This document shows, one piece after another, positions 55,949 to 63,831 of a stretch of 64,000 nucleotides of DNA; the stretch's first letter is position 1, and every line of letters begins with the position of its first letter. The position numbers and the translations under genes were made by a program. The notes under the pieces are model-generated. The model was not told where the DNA came from. It ran no database searches and saw only the letters and a program-made list of their open reading frames with translations. The DNA comes from Rhodopseudomonas palustris (GTDB lineage Bacteria; Pseudomonadota; Alphaproteobacteria; Rhizobiales; Xanthobacteraceae): positions 3,683,001 through 3,747,000 of the forward strand of contig NZ_CP041387.1 of assembly GCF_007005445.1 (NCBI RefSeq), given 5' to 3'.

Positions 55949-56506
55949 TCAGCCCTTCCCCAGCGGCTTGGCCGGGTTGCCGCCGACGATGGCGTGCGGG
56001 GCGACGTCGCGGGTGACGACACTGCCGGCACCGATCACGGCGCCGTCGCCAATGCTGATGCCGGGCAGGATGATGGCACCGCCGCCGATCCAGACGTCGG
56101 CGCCGATCGTGACTGGGCGGCCGAATTCCAGGCCGTCGCGGCGGGTGGCGGCATCGCGCGGGTGGTCGGCGGCGTAGATCTGTACCGCCGGCCCGATCTG
56201 GGTGCGGTCGCCGATCCGGACCGGCATGATGTCCAGGATCACGCAGTTGAAATTGAGGAAGACGTTGTCGCCGAGGAAGATGTTGTAGCCGCAGTCGCAG
56301 AAGAACGGCGGCCGCACCACCGCACTTTTGCCGACATGGCCGAAATGCTCGGACAGCAGCACATGCCGCTCCGCAGCCGGCTGGGCGCCGGACGCATTAT
56401 AGCGGGCGATCCAAGCCTTGTTGGCGGCCTCGTCGGCGGCAAGCTCGGGGCTGCCGGGGCGATACAGCTCGCCCGCCAGCATCTTCTCCTTCTCAGTGCG
56501 GCTCAT
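55949..56506 (-). CDS. Maltose/galactoside O-acetyltransferase family protein
   Basis: 185-aa acetyl-CoA-dependent O-acetyltransferase with a left-handed beta-helix of hexapeptide repeats (IFLGDNVFLNFNCVILDIMP to VTIGADVWIGGGAIILPGIS). The catalytic His lies in YAADHPRDA. N-terminal ~55 residues form the MAC domain (MLAGELYRPGSPELAADE). Start ATG overlaps the ribF stop by four bases. Preferred acceptor sugar is unknown. Its stop is 8 bases from the convergent RES toxin end. Confidence 0.9.
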   Translation of the reverse strand: MSRTEKEKMLAGELYRPGSPELAADEAANKAWIARYNASGAQPAAERHVLLSEHFGHVGKSAVVRPPFFCDCGYNIFLGDNVFLNFNCVILDIMPVRIGDRTQIGPAVQIYAADHPRDAATRRDGLEFGRPVTIGADVWIGGGAIILPGISIGDGAVIGAGSVVTRDVAPHAIVGGNPAKPLGKG

Positions 56507-57471
56507 CCGAGCGTCCCGAGCTTGGGGAACGCGCCGGCGGCGGCGGCGAGCGCGGCGCGGGCGCGGGCCGAGTCGTCGTCCATCTGCCGGATCAGCGCCT
56601 CGATGCTCTCGAACTTCTCCTCGGCGCGGATGAAGGCGATGAAGGCGACGTCGAGCGTCTCGCCATACAGCGGCTCGTTGAAATCGAACACGAACACTTC
56701 GAGCAAGGCTGCGCCGTTGTCGAACGTCGGGCGGCGACCGAAATTCGCCACCGCGTCGTAATGCCTGCCCTTGCGGCCGACCCGCACCGCATAGATGCCG
56801 TGCTTCAGGCTGCACTCCGGGTCGAGCCTGATATTGGCGGTCGGATAGCCGAGGTCGCGGCCGCGCTTGTCGCCGTGGATCACCTCGCCGGTGACGAACC
56901 ACGGCCCGCCGAGCATCTCGGTGGCGGCGGCGATATGGCCCTGCTCCAGGCATTTGCGGATCGCGCTCGACGACACCGGGTGATCGCCGAAATCGACGTG
57001 GGGCTGGACGTCGACCTCGATGCCGAGCGCCGGCGCCTCGCCGACCAGCATCGACGGCGAGCCGCCACGGCCTTTGCCGAAATGGAAGTCGTAGCCGATC
57101 GCAATGCCCTGCACCCCGAGCCGGCCGATCAGCTCGTGCTGGATGAAGTCGTGCGCCGTGGTCGAGGCGCGGCGCGCGTCGAAACTCAGGATCACCGCAC
57201 CGTCGAGCCCGGTGCCGGCCAGCAGCCGCAGCTTGGCGGTCTCGTCGGTGAGGCGGAACTGCGGGACATCGGGGCTGAAGAACTTGCGCGGATGCGGCTC
57301 GAACGTCACCGCCAGGGCCGGCGCTTTCTTGATCCGCGCCATGTCGAGGCAGGCGCCGATCACGGCGCGATGGCCGCGGTGGACGCCGTCGAAATTGCCC
57401 ATCGCCACCACCGCGCCCTTCGGGATCGCGGCCGTCGGCGTCTCGTCGCGGATTACGGCAAAGCCTGTCAT
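56503..57471 (-). CDS. ribF: Bifunctional riboflavin kinase/FAD synthetase
   Basis: 322-aa enzyme making FMN then FAD. The N-terminal adenylyltransferase contains VAMGNFDGVHRGHRAVIGAC and the SSSAIRKCLEQGHI motif; the C-terminal riboflavin kinase has GDKRGRDLGYPTANIRLDPE, HGIYAVRVG and FNEPLYGETLDVAFIAFIR. Order and length match RibF. It overlaps the downstream acetyltransferase. Works with ribH at 37611 in flavin supply. Confidence 0.95.
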   Translation of the reverse strand: MTGFAVIRDETPTAAIPKGAVVAMGNFDGVHRGHRAVIGACLDMARIKKAPALAVTFEPHPRKFFSPDVPQFRLTDETAKLRLLAGTGLDGAVILSFDARRASTTAHDFIQHELIGRLGVQGIAIGYDFHFGKGRGGSPSMLVGEAPALGIEVDVQPHVDFGDHPVSSSAIRKCLEQGHIAAATEMLGGPWFVTGEVIHGDKRGRDLGYPTANIRLDPECSLKHGIYAVRVGRKGRHYDAVANFGRRPTFDNGAALLEVFVFDFNEPLYGETLDVAFIAFIRAEEKFESIEALIRQMDDDSARARAALAAAAGAFPKLGTLG

Positions 57472-57590
57472 TTGGGATTCAGTTCATCGCTTTCGGGTGG
57501 GGAGGCGACCGTGACGCGGAGCCGCGCGCGGTGTCAAGCCGTGGAGCGCCCAGGGACACCTCTGACGAGACTGAAGCCGGAAACGCTCGC

Positions 57591-58295
57591 TCAGCCGCCG
57601 CGCAGCGGCGGGACTTCGAGCCGGTCGCGGCGGCAGGCGCGGCGGTCGATCTCCTCGCAGGCCCGGAATTGCAGATCCTTGCTCATGCAGATCCGCACCT
57701 CGCTGAGCCGCTTGCGGTCGCACATCACGGCGATCGCGGCGTTCGACAGCCCGGGATTGACCTTGATGAAGGCGTCCTCGACCTCGTCGGCGGTGACGGT
57801 GCGCGGCTCCTTGGCGTCGATGAAGTCCGGCGGCACCCGGACCGCGGCGCGGGCCTTGCGGATCTGCTCGAAATAGCTGCGCTGCGGCAGCCCGGTGCAG
57901 GTGCCGTGCTTGTCCCATTGATTATAGATCAGACCCGGCGCCGGCATCAGGTCGAGCATCGACTCGACGATGCGGCGGTCGAGCCGCGGCGCCGGACGCT
58001 CGCAATATTCCGGAAAGCCGCGCTCGTATTGCGGCCACAGCCCGTGCACCACAAAGGCGAACGGGCGTCCGCCGCATTGCAATTGCTGCGACCGGCCGCT
58101 GAGGCCGCGTTCGGACGCCTGCTCGCAATAGGACGGCGACCACGACAGCGCCAGCACGTAGAAGTCGAACTCGCCGGGTGCATTCTGGCGGTCCTGAGCC
58201 TCGGCTCCCGGCGCCCCAACCAGCGCTGCGAACAGCACTGCAAGCGCCGCACAGGCGGCGATCAGCGACCGTCGACGACCAATAAATCCAACCAT
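57591..58295 (-). CDS. Ribonuclease T2 family protein
   Basis: 234-aa secreted RNase T2-family protein with signal peptide (residues 1-33). CAS I is FVVHGLWPQ (81-89) with catalytic His84; CAS II is NQWDKHGTC (125-133). In typical T2 enzymes CAS II reads xEWxKHG, with Glu aiding catalysis; here that residue is Gln126, which could lower activity, though His130 and Lys129 are kept. Cysteines near 57, 74, 98 and 133 fit the disulfide pattern. Role likely scavenging of extracellular or periplasmic RNA. Confidence 0.85.
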   Translation of the reverse strand: MVGFIGRRRSLIAACAALAVLFAALVGAPGAEAQDRQNAPGEFDFYVLALSWSPSYCEQASERGLSGRSQQLQCGGRPFAFVVHGLWPQYERGFPEYCERPAPRLDRRIVESMLDLMPAPGLIYNQWDKHGTCTGLPQRSYFEQIRKARAAVRVPPDFIDAKEPRTVTADEVEDAFIKVNPGLSNAAIAVMCDRKRLSEVRICMSKDLQFRACEEIDRRACRRDRLEVPPLRGG

Positions 58296-58399
58296 GCGAC
58301 AAGGCCCCGCTGCCGGCGTGCGATCAGCCTACCCGAGCTCAGGAACGTTTCAAGAACCCAAATGGTCGATGGCGCTGCGGCGTGGCAACGCTGCCCGGC

Positions 58400-58861
58400 T
58401 CAGGGCTTGGCGGCCTTGCAGGCCGGATTGAACGCCCAGTTGCGATCCAGCCCGACCACGCAGAACTCGACGCCGTCGGTGAAGCCGGCCAGGCCGCCGT
58501 CCTCGATGATCGAGAAATACACCGGATGGGTCTTGCCGTCGTTCAGCAGCACCTCGGCGGCGCAGAAGCGACGCGGAATGTTGTCGCTCTGCCAGGGCCG
58601 GAACGCGACGTCGCGGATCTTGCCGTAGGCGGTGATCCGCAGATCCGAATTCCAGAAGGTGCCTTCCTTCTCGGCGAACTGGTGGGTGATCGACGGCAGC
58701 GCCGCTTCGCACGGCGGCAGATTGCCGTCGTAGCGCGGCCCCGACAGCCAGAAGTTCATCTCGAGCGGATTGGCCGCCTGGGCGGTCGGCGCCAGCGCGA
58801 ACAGGCCGAGCAGAGCCGCGACCGCGGCGACGGGCGTTTTCAACGTCGAAATGAATCGCAT
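58400..58861 (-). CDS. Secreted protein of unknown function
   Basis: 153-aa exported protein. Signal peptide residues 1-29 (TLKTPVAAVAALLGLFALAP, cleavage near AQA-A). Mature part has five cysteines and aromatic-rich segments (NFWLSGPRYDGNLPPCEAAL; RRFCAAEVLLNDGKTHPVYF). The pattern recalls small periplasmic proteins common in Bradyrhizobiaceae. No family name recognised. It is on the minus strand between RNase T2 and two plus-strand small secreted proteins. Confidence 0.75.
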   Translation of the reverse strand: MRFISTLKTPVAAVAALLGLFALAPTAQAANPLEMNFWLSGPRYDGNLPPCEAALPSITHQFAEKEGTFWNSDLRITAYGKIRDVAFRPWQSDNIPRRFCAAEVLLNDGKTHPVYFSIIEDGGLAGFTDGVEFCVVGLDRNWAFNPACKAAKP

Positions 58862-59027
58862 GGCTCATCCACCGGAATTCGATGCGGCGGACGGTGCCGC
58901 GAAGCCATGCCGAGGTCAAGTGCGGCCCGGCCACACCTCGGCACAACCCGATGCGGAACGGAGACGCATTCTTTCCATTCTCGTGGCGGCGTTCTAGACT
59001 CGTCTTCAGCGACATGAGGAGATTGCG

Positions 59028-59318
59028 ATGCGATTGATGGGGGCTGCCGGCTTGGCCGTTCTGGGCGCGATGCTGGCGGGCACGGCGGCGCGCGCCGATT
59101 ATGTGCCACCGTTCAAGGGTAATGATACCGGCGGCATCATCTCCTCCAATCTGATCGGCCACGCCGACGTCCGCGCCATGGCGATCGATCACTGCGCCCG
59201 CTACGGCAAGGTGGTGAAGCTGCTCGGCGTCCAGGCCAATTACGGCGGCTACATCTCGTTCGCCTGCCGTTGGGTGCCGTATGGCACCGACGAGCGGCCG
59301 CTGCGCACCAAATACTGA
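59028..59318 (+). CDS. Small secreted protein of unknown function
   Basis: 96-aa exported protein with signal peptide (residues 1-23, ending ARA-DY). Two cysteines in the mature part. Conserved-looking block GNDTGGIISSNLIGHADVRA, then MAIDHCARYGKVVKLLGVQA. GAGGAGA lies 6 bases before the ATG. Another exported protein starts 14 bases downstream (59333), so they are probably co-transcribed. Confidence 0.72.
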   Translation: MRLMGAAGLAVLGAMLAGTAARADYVPPFKGNDTGGIISSNLIGHADVRAMAIDHCARYGKVVKLLGVQANYGGYISFACRWVPYGTDERPLRTKY

Positions 59319-59332
59319 GCGGAGCCGCAGCG

Positions 59333-59875
59333 ATGAGCCGTGGCCGCCTTCGTTCTGTCTGGCTGCTTCCGCTTCTGCTCGCCGCACCGGCGACGGCGGC
59401 GCAGGCGATCGAGCTGCCGACCCGCAAGGCGGGCCTGTGGGAATTGAAGATGGCACGGCCCGGCGGCGACCCCGGCTCGGACATCACCATCCTGCATTGC
59501 ACCGACGAAGCCACCGACAAGCGGATGACGAAGTCGCTGCAACCGATGGCGAGCGAGACCTGCTCCAAGCAGGAGACGCAGAAGACTGCGGCCGGCTACG
59601 TCACCGATGCGGTTTGCGACGTCGCCGGCATGAGCACCACCTCGCATTCCGAGGTCACCGGCGACTTCAACTCGGCCTATACGGTCAAAGTCACGTCGCA
59701 CACCGACAAGCCGCTCCCCGGCCTGCCGAAGGACGGCAGCATGACGCTGGAAGCCAAATGGCTGGGCCCGTGCAAGGACGGTCAGAAGCCGGGCGACATC
59801 GTGATGCCGGGCGGACTGAAGATGAACATCGCCGACATCGAAAAGCTCAAGGCGCTGATTCCGAAGGCCAAGTAA
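59333..59875 (+). CDS. DUF3617 family exported protein
   Basis: 180-aa exported protein with signal peptide (about residues 1-26). The single domain matches DUF3617: RKAGLWELKMARPGGDPGSD near the start, then CSKQETQKTAAGYVTDAVCD, with paired cysteines, and EAKWLGPCKDGQKPGDIVMP near the end. Function unknown. Follows the preceding small gene by 14 bases; GGAG precedes the start. Confidence 0.82.
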   Translation: MSRGRLRSVWLLPLLLAAPATAAQAIELPTRKAGLWELKMARPGGDPGSDITILHCTDEATDKRMTKSLQPMASETCSKQETQKTAAGYVTDAVCDVAGMSTTSHSEVTGDFNSAYTVKVTSHTDKPLPGLPKDGSMTLEAKWLGPCKDGQKPGDIVMPGGLKMNIADIEKLKALIPKAK

Positions 59876-59910
59876 CGATCAAGTAACGGCCGAGACCGGA
59901 GCCGTCCCCC

Positions 59911-59929
59911 AGAGCAGTTCTGCTTTTTA
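59911..59929 (+). terminator. Weak terminator candidate after DUF3617 gene
   Basis: AGAGCA and TGCTTTT form a 6-bp stem around GTTC, followed by a T-rich TTTTTAT. The stem is short, so strength is doubtful. It lies 35 bases past the stop. Confidence 0.4.
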
Positions 59930-59968
59930 TAGAATCAGAGCTGATCCGCACCGCGTGCCACACGCACA

Positions 59969-60075
59969 ACCTCATGGTGAGGAGGCGCGTAGCGCCGTCT
60001 CGAACCATGTGACGCAGGGAATGCGTTGCCCCATCCTTCGAGACGCCCGGCTTCGCCGGTCTCCTCAGGATGAGG
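59969..60075. repeat. Dispersed palindromic repeat, family C (copy 4)
   Basis: ACCTCATGGTGAGGAGGCGC, then GTCTCGAACCATG, CATCCTTCGAGACGC and CTCCTCAGGATGAGG. Here the halves are swapped relative to the other copies (ATGGTGAGG side first), so it lies in the opposite orientation. Confidence 0.8.
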
Positions 60076-60241
60076 ACTCAGTGCCTTCGGAAAGGTCGGA
60101 TCGTTTCAATCAAACGATGAACCGCTCTAAGACGGCTCTCAGCGGCCATGCCCGCATTCCGGCGGGGCGCTCCGTGCGCAAAAGACACACTCGGCTACGG
60201 ACTATCCCTACTCCGTTGACAGCCGCCGACCTTCCCGTGAT

Positions 60242-60254
60242 GTTACAGTGTAAC
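60242..60254. promoter_or_regulatory. Putative Zur box
   Basis: GTTACAGTGTAAC, a perfect palindrome around one central base, in the context TGTTACAGTGTAACG. This resembles the TGTTATANTATAACA-type Zur sites of alphaproteobacteria. TTGACA lies about 20 bases upstream, so the site would overlap the -10 region. It precedes the DUF2946 gene and the TonB receptor. Confidence 0.55.
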
Positions 60255-60297
60255 GCCATCGGCCCGGGCTCGCCGGTGGTGTTCGGGGCGGGTGGGG

Positions 60298-60660
60298 ATG
60301 AGCTGGGCGCGGGCGAACATCGGATGGGGGGCAAAGCTGGCGCTGATCGCGCTGGCGCTGCAATTCGCCCTGTCATTCGGCCACATCCATGGCCTGGAAG
60401 CGGTGGCGACGGCGATCGTCGAAGCCGCGGAGACCAACAGCCCGGCCGAACCGGATAACGATCGTCATCACGGCGCGGCCGCCGATCTGTGCGCGATCTG
60501 CGCCGTCACGGCGATGGCCGGCTCGGCGCTGGATGCCGCGCCCCCGACGCTGCCGCAGCAGCAGGCACACGCCATCCACTACCGCCTGGCCGCATCCGGC
60601 ATTGCCGAGCCGTCCGCTCCGCCCGGTGCATTCCAGCCCCGCGCGCCCCCGCTGTCCTGA
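60298..60660 (+). CDS. DUF2946-like small metal-associated protein
   Basis: 120-aa protein beginning with a hydrophobic helix (residues 10-27, LALIALALQFALSFGHIHG), then a His/Cys motif region: HIHG, DRHHGAAADLCAICAV. The layout (N-terminal helix, HH and CxxC, Pro-rich end) is that of DUF2946 proteins, which often sit next to TonB receptors for copper or zinc. The ATG is preferred over an in-frame GTG two codons earlier. The Zur-like palindrome lies 44 bases upstream. Transport or metal delivery is inference. Confidence 0.7.
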   Translation: MSWARANIGWGAKLALIALALQFALSFGHIHGLEAVATAIVEAAETNSPAEPDNDRHHGAAADLCAICAVTAMAGSALDAAPPTLPQQQAHAIHYRLAASGIAEPSAPPGAFQPRAPPLS

Positions 60661-60720
60661 CCTCGATCCCTCGTGAACATCGCGCCACGCCGCAAAACGG
60701 CGCTGCGCGGCCTCGTGATC

Positions 60721-60759
60721 GATCTGCGTCACCGCAGATCCCGGCTCACTGTGAGCCGG
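60721..60759 (+). promoter_or_regulatory. Two back-to-back perfect hairpins before TonB receptor
   Basis: GATCTGCG-TCAC-CGCAGATC (60721-60740) is immediately followed by CCGGCTCAC-T-GTGAGCCGG (60741-60759). Both are perfect inverted repeats; no T tract follows. They end 17 bases before the receptor ATG, within reach of its ribosome site, and could act as an RNA element controlling translation or mRNA processing between the two genes. Confidence 0.55.
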
Positions 60760-60776
60760 ACAGTCAGGACCGAACC

Positions 60777-63134
60777 ATGTCATCTCGTTTCAAGACCGGG
60801 CTTCTGCTCGGCACCGCAACGCTCGCCGTCTACAGCGCCGGTGCTCCGGTCGCTTTCGCGCAATCCGCCACCACACTGCCCGAGGTCACCGTCACGGCGC
60901 CCAGCCCGATCGTGCGCCGTCATCAGGCGGCCCCGCAGCAGCGCCCGGCCGCCCGCGTCGCCACCACGACGCGCCAGCGCGGTCCCGCCCAGCCCGAGAC
61001 GCCCCCGGTGGCGCAGGCCGCACCGGCGCCGCAACCCGGCATCCTGCCGATCGTCACCGACCAGTTCGCCACCGTCACGGTGGTGCCGAACGAGGAGATC
61101 CGCCGCAACGGCGGCGGCACGCTCGGCGACCTGCTCGGCAACAAGCCCGGCATCACCGGCTCGCAATACGCGCCCGGCGGCGCCAGCCGGCCGATCATCC
61201 GCGGCCTCGACGTCAACCGCGTCAGCATCATCGAGAACGGCATCGGCAGCAACGGCGCCTCCGACCTCGGCGAAGACCATTTCGTGCCGGTCGATCCGCT
61301 ATCCACCAACCAGATCGAAGTGATCCGCGGCCCAGCCACGCTGCGCTACGGCTCGACCGCGATCGGCGGCGTCGTCAGCGCCACCAACAACCGCATTCCC
61401 GATGCGCTGCCGCCGTGCGCGCAGCCGTTCCAGAGCTACGGCCTGCCGGCCAAGGCGCCGACGCTGATCGGCGGTGCCGGCTGCATGAACGGCGAAGTCC
61501 GCAGCGCCGTCAGCTCGGTCGATCGCGGCGTCGAAGGCGCAGTGCTGCTCGATGCCGGCGGCAAGAACGTCGCGGTCCATGCCGACGTCTACGGCCGCAA
61601 CGCCGGCGACTACAACGTGCCGAGCTATCCCTATGCGGCCCCCGGTATGCCGTTCAACGGCCGCCAGCCCAACTCCGCCGCCACCGCCGCAGGTGCCTCG
61701 ATCGGCGGCTCGTATCTGTTCGACGGCGGCTTCATCGGCGCGTCGATCACCCAGAACAATTCGCTGTATCGCATCCCCGGTGTGGAGGGCTCGGAGGTCG
61801 GCACCCGGATCGACGCCAAGCAGACCAAGTTCAACGCCAAGGGCGAATATCGCCCGGATGCGGCAGCGATCGACGCGATCCGGTTCTGGGTCGGCGCCAC
61901 GGACTACAAGCACAACGAGGTCGGTCAGGCCACCGCCGGCGACCCGACCACCGATGGCGTGCGCCAGACCTTCACCAACCGCGAGCAGGAAGGCCGCCTC
62001 GAAGTGCAACTGGCGCCGTTCAACGCCGGCTTCGCGGCGGTCACCACCGCGGTCGGTGTGCAGGCCGGACATCAGGAACTGACCGCGCCGAGCCCGGACG
62101 ATCCGGGCAGCCCGCTGAACGGCCTGTTCGACCCGAACAAGAACACCCGGGTGGCCGGCTACGTGTTCAACGAGCTGCAGTTCACCAACACCACCAAGGC
62201 GCAGGTCGCCGGCCGGATCGAGCACGTCGAACTGTCCGGCTCGACGCCGTCGTTGATTCCGGAAATCTTCGACCTCAACAGCGACCCGAGCGCGATCGGC
62301 CCGGCAACCCAGCGCAACCTGTCGTTCACGCCGAAGAGCCTGAGCCTGGGTCTGATCCAGGCGCTGCCGTGGGGCCTGTCCGCCAGCATCACCGGACAAT
62401 ACACCGAGCGTGCGCCGAAGCCCGCCGAACTGTTCTCGCGCGGCGGCCACGACGCCACCGCGACCTTCGACATCGGCAACCCGAACCTGAAGATCGAAAC
62501 CGCGAAGTCGGTCGAGGTCGGACTGCGCCGCGCCGATGGTCCGTTCCGGTTCGAGATCACCGCCTACTACACGCAGTTCAGCGGCTTCATCTATCGCCGC
62601 CTGACCGGGAATACCTGCGAGGAGGTGGAGTGCGCGGCCGGCGCCGGACTGGAACTCAATCAGGCGATCTATTCGCAGCGTGACGCCACCTTCAAGGGCG
62701 GCGAATTCCAGAGCCAGCTCGACGTCGCCCAGCTCTATGGCGGCACCTTCGGCATCGAGAACCAGTTCGACATCGTGCGGGCGACTTTCGCGGACGGCAC
62801 CAACGTGCCGCGGATTCCGCCGATGCGCGTCGGCGGCGGCCTGTACTGGCGCGACGCCAACTGGCTGATGAAGGTCAACCTGCTGCACGCCTTCGCGCAG
62901 AACGACGTCGCCCCGATCGCCGAGACCACGACGCCCGGCTACAACCTGCTGAAGGCCGAGGTGAGCTATCGCACCAAGCTCGATCCCAATGTCTGGGGCG
63001 CGCGCGAAATGCTGCTCGGCCTCGTCGGCAACAATCTGCTGAACGAGGACATCCGCATCGCCACCTCCTACAGCAAGGACAACGTGCTGATGCCCGGCAT
63101 CGGCGTCCGGGCCTTCGCCAACGTGAAGTTCTGA
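60777..63134 (+). CDS. TonB-dependent outer-membrane receptor, ZnuD-like
   Basis: 785-aa outer-membrane receptor. Signal peptide residues 1-28, a TonB-box-like LPEVTVTAP (about 34-42), a Pro/Ala linker, plug domain with IRRNGGGTLGDLLGNKPGI and QIEVIRGPATLRYGSTAIGG, then a 22-strand barrel ending in FANVKF. The segment GPATLRYGSTAIGGVVSATN plus NRIP is typical of the ZnuD zinc-receptor group. Upstream Zur-like palindrome and DUF2946 neighbour agree with zinc uptake. Heme or another metal chelate is a possible alternative. Confidence 0.88.
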   Translation: MSSRFKTGLLLGTATLAVYSAGAPVAFAQSATTLPEVTVTAPSPIVRRHQAAPQQRPAARVATTTRQRGPAQPETPPVAQAAPAPQPGILPIVTDQFATVTVVPNEEIRRNGGGTLGDLLGNKPGITGSQYAPGGASRPIIRGLDVNRVSIIENGIGSNGASDLGEDHFVPVDPLSTNQIEVIRGPATLRYGSTAIGGVVSATNNRIPDALPPCAQPFQSYGLPAKAPTLIGGAGCMNGEVRSAVSSVDRGVEGAVLLDAGGKNVAVHADVYGRNAGDYNVPSYPYAAPGMPFNGRQPNSAATAAGASIGGSYLFDGGFIGASITQNNSLYRIPGVEGSEVGTRIDAKQTKFNAKGEYRPDAAAIDAIRFWVGATDYKHNEVGQATAGDPTTDGVRQTFTNREQEGRLEVQLAPFNAGFAAVTTAVGVQAGHQELTAPSPDDPGSPLNGLFDPNKNTRVAGYVFNELQFTNTTKAQVAGRIEHVELSGSTPSLIPEIFDLNSDPSAIGPATQRNLSFTPKSLSLGLIQALPWGLSASITGQYTERAPKPAELFSRGGHDATATFDIGNPNLKIETAKSVEVGLRRADGPFRFEITAYYTQFSGFIYRRLTGNTCEEVECAAGAGLELNQAIYSQRDATFKGGEFQSQLDVAQLYGGTFGIENQFDIVRATFADGTNVPRIPPMRVGGGLYWRDANWLMKVNLLHAFAQNDVAPIAETTTPGYNLLKAEVSYRTKLDPNVWGAREMLLGLVGNNLLNEDIRIATSYSKDNVLMPGIGVRAFANVKF

Positions 63135-63143
63135 TCCACCGAA

Positions 63144-63240
63144 GTCATTCCGGGGCGCTCGCGTCAGCGAGCGAACCCGGAATCCAGAAGTTGTTGCAAA
63201 AAGAGATTCCGGGGTTCGCTGCTCCGCGGGCCCCGGAATA
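63144..63240. repeat. Dispersed palindromic repeat, family A (copy 7)
   Basis: GTCATTCCGGGGCGCTCGCG to GAACCCGGAATCC, then GAGATTCCGGGGTTCGC and GGGCCCCGGAAT. The right end is eroded (GGAATACG in place of GGAATGACG). It lies between the TonB receptor and the GNAT gene. Confidence 0.85.
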
Positions 63241-63255
63241 CGCTGGGCAGTGAGC

Positions 63256-63771
63256 TTACGCCCGCGCCCTGCTCCAGTCCGGCCGGATCGGGCCGCTGAC
63301 GCCATCGAACGCGCCCTCGACCAGTTCGGCGACCAGCAGACGGCCGTAATCGACCGGTCCCGGCATCGTCACCCGGCCTTTCGGAATCTTCTTGAAGCCG
63401 GCCCGGCTGTAATACGGCTCGTCGCCGACCAGCACGATCAGCTTGTGGCCCTGCGCCCTGGCATCCGCCAGCGCGCGTTCGAGCAACAGCCGGCCGACTC
63501 CGCGCGAGCGGAACGGCGGCTCGACCGTCAGCGGACCGAGCAGCAGCGCCGGGGTGTCGCCGATCGTCACCGGCAATTGCCGCACCGAGCCGACCAGCAG
63601 CGTGCCGATCCAGGCGGTGAACGACAGCTCGGCGATGTGGTCGACATGCTCGCGCAACCGATAGGCGCTGAGCACGAAGCGGCCGGGCCCGAAGGTACGC
63701 TCGTGCAGCCGTTCGATGGCGTGCGCGTCGTTGGGGGCTTCGGGCAGGATGGTGAGTTTCAGATCGGACAT
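63256..63771 (-). CDS. GNAT-family N-acetyltransferase
   Basis: 171-aa single-domain acetyltransferase. The acetyl-CoA binding motif A is PPFRSRGVGRLLLERALADA, with LLGPLTVEPPFRSRG before it and GHKLIVLVGDEPYYSRAGFK (motif B) after. This pattern is that of the YhbS-type group. Start MSDLKLTILP is chosen as the first Met of the fold. Substrate unknown; no partner gene. Confidence 0.85.
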   Translation of the reverse strand: MSDLKLTILPEAPNDAHAIERLHERTFGPGRFVLSAYRLREHVDHIAELSFTAWIGTLLVGSVRQLPVTIGDTPALLLGPLTVEPPFRSRGVGRLLLERALADARAQGHKLIVLVGDEPYYSRAGFKKIPKGRVTMPGPVDYGRLLVAELVEGAFDGVSGPIRPDWSRARA

Positions 63772-63831
63772 GACGGAGGCGAAATAGCACCGCCTCCGCA
63801 TCAGGTCCATCGCCGCCAGACTGCTCCCGGC

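Noticed and set aside
61299..63305. 668-codon open frame antisense to the TonB receptor
   Set aside because: Same kind of shadow frame; the receptor on the other strand has full domain support.
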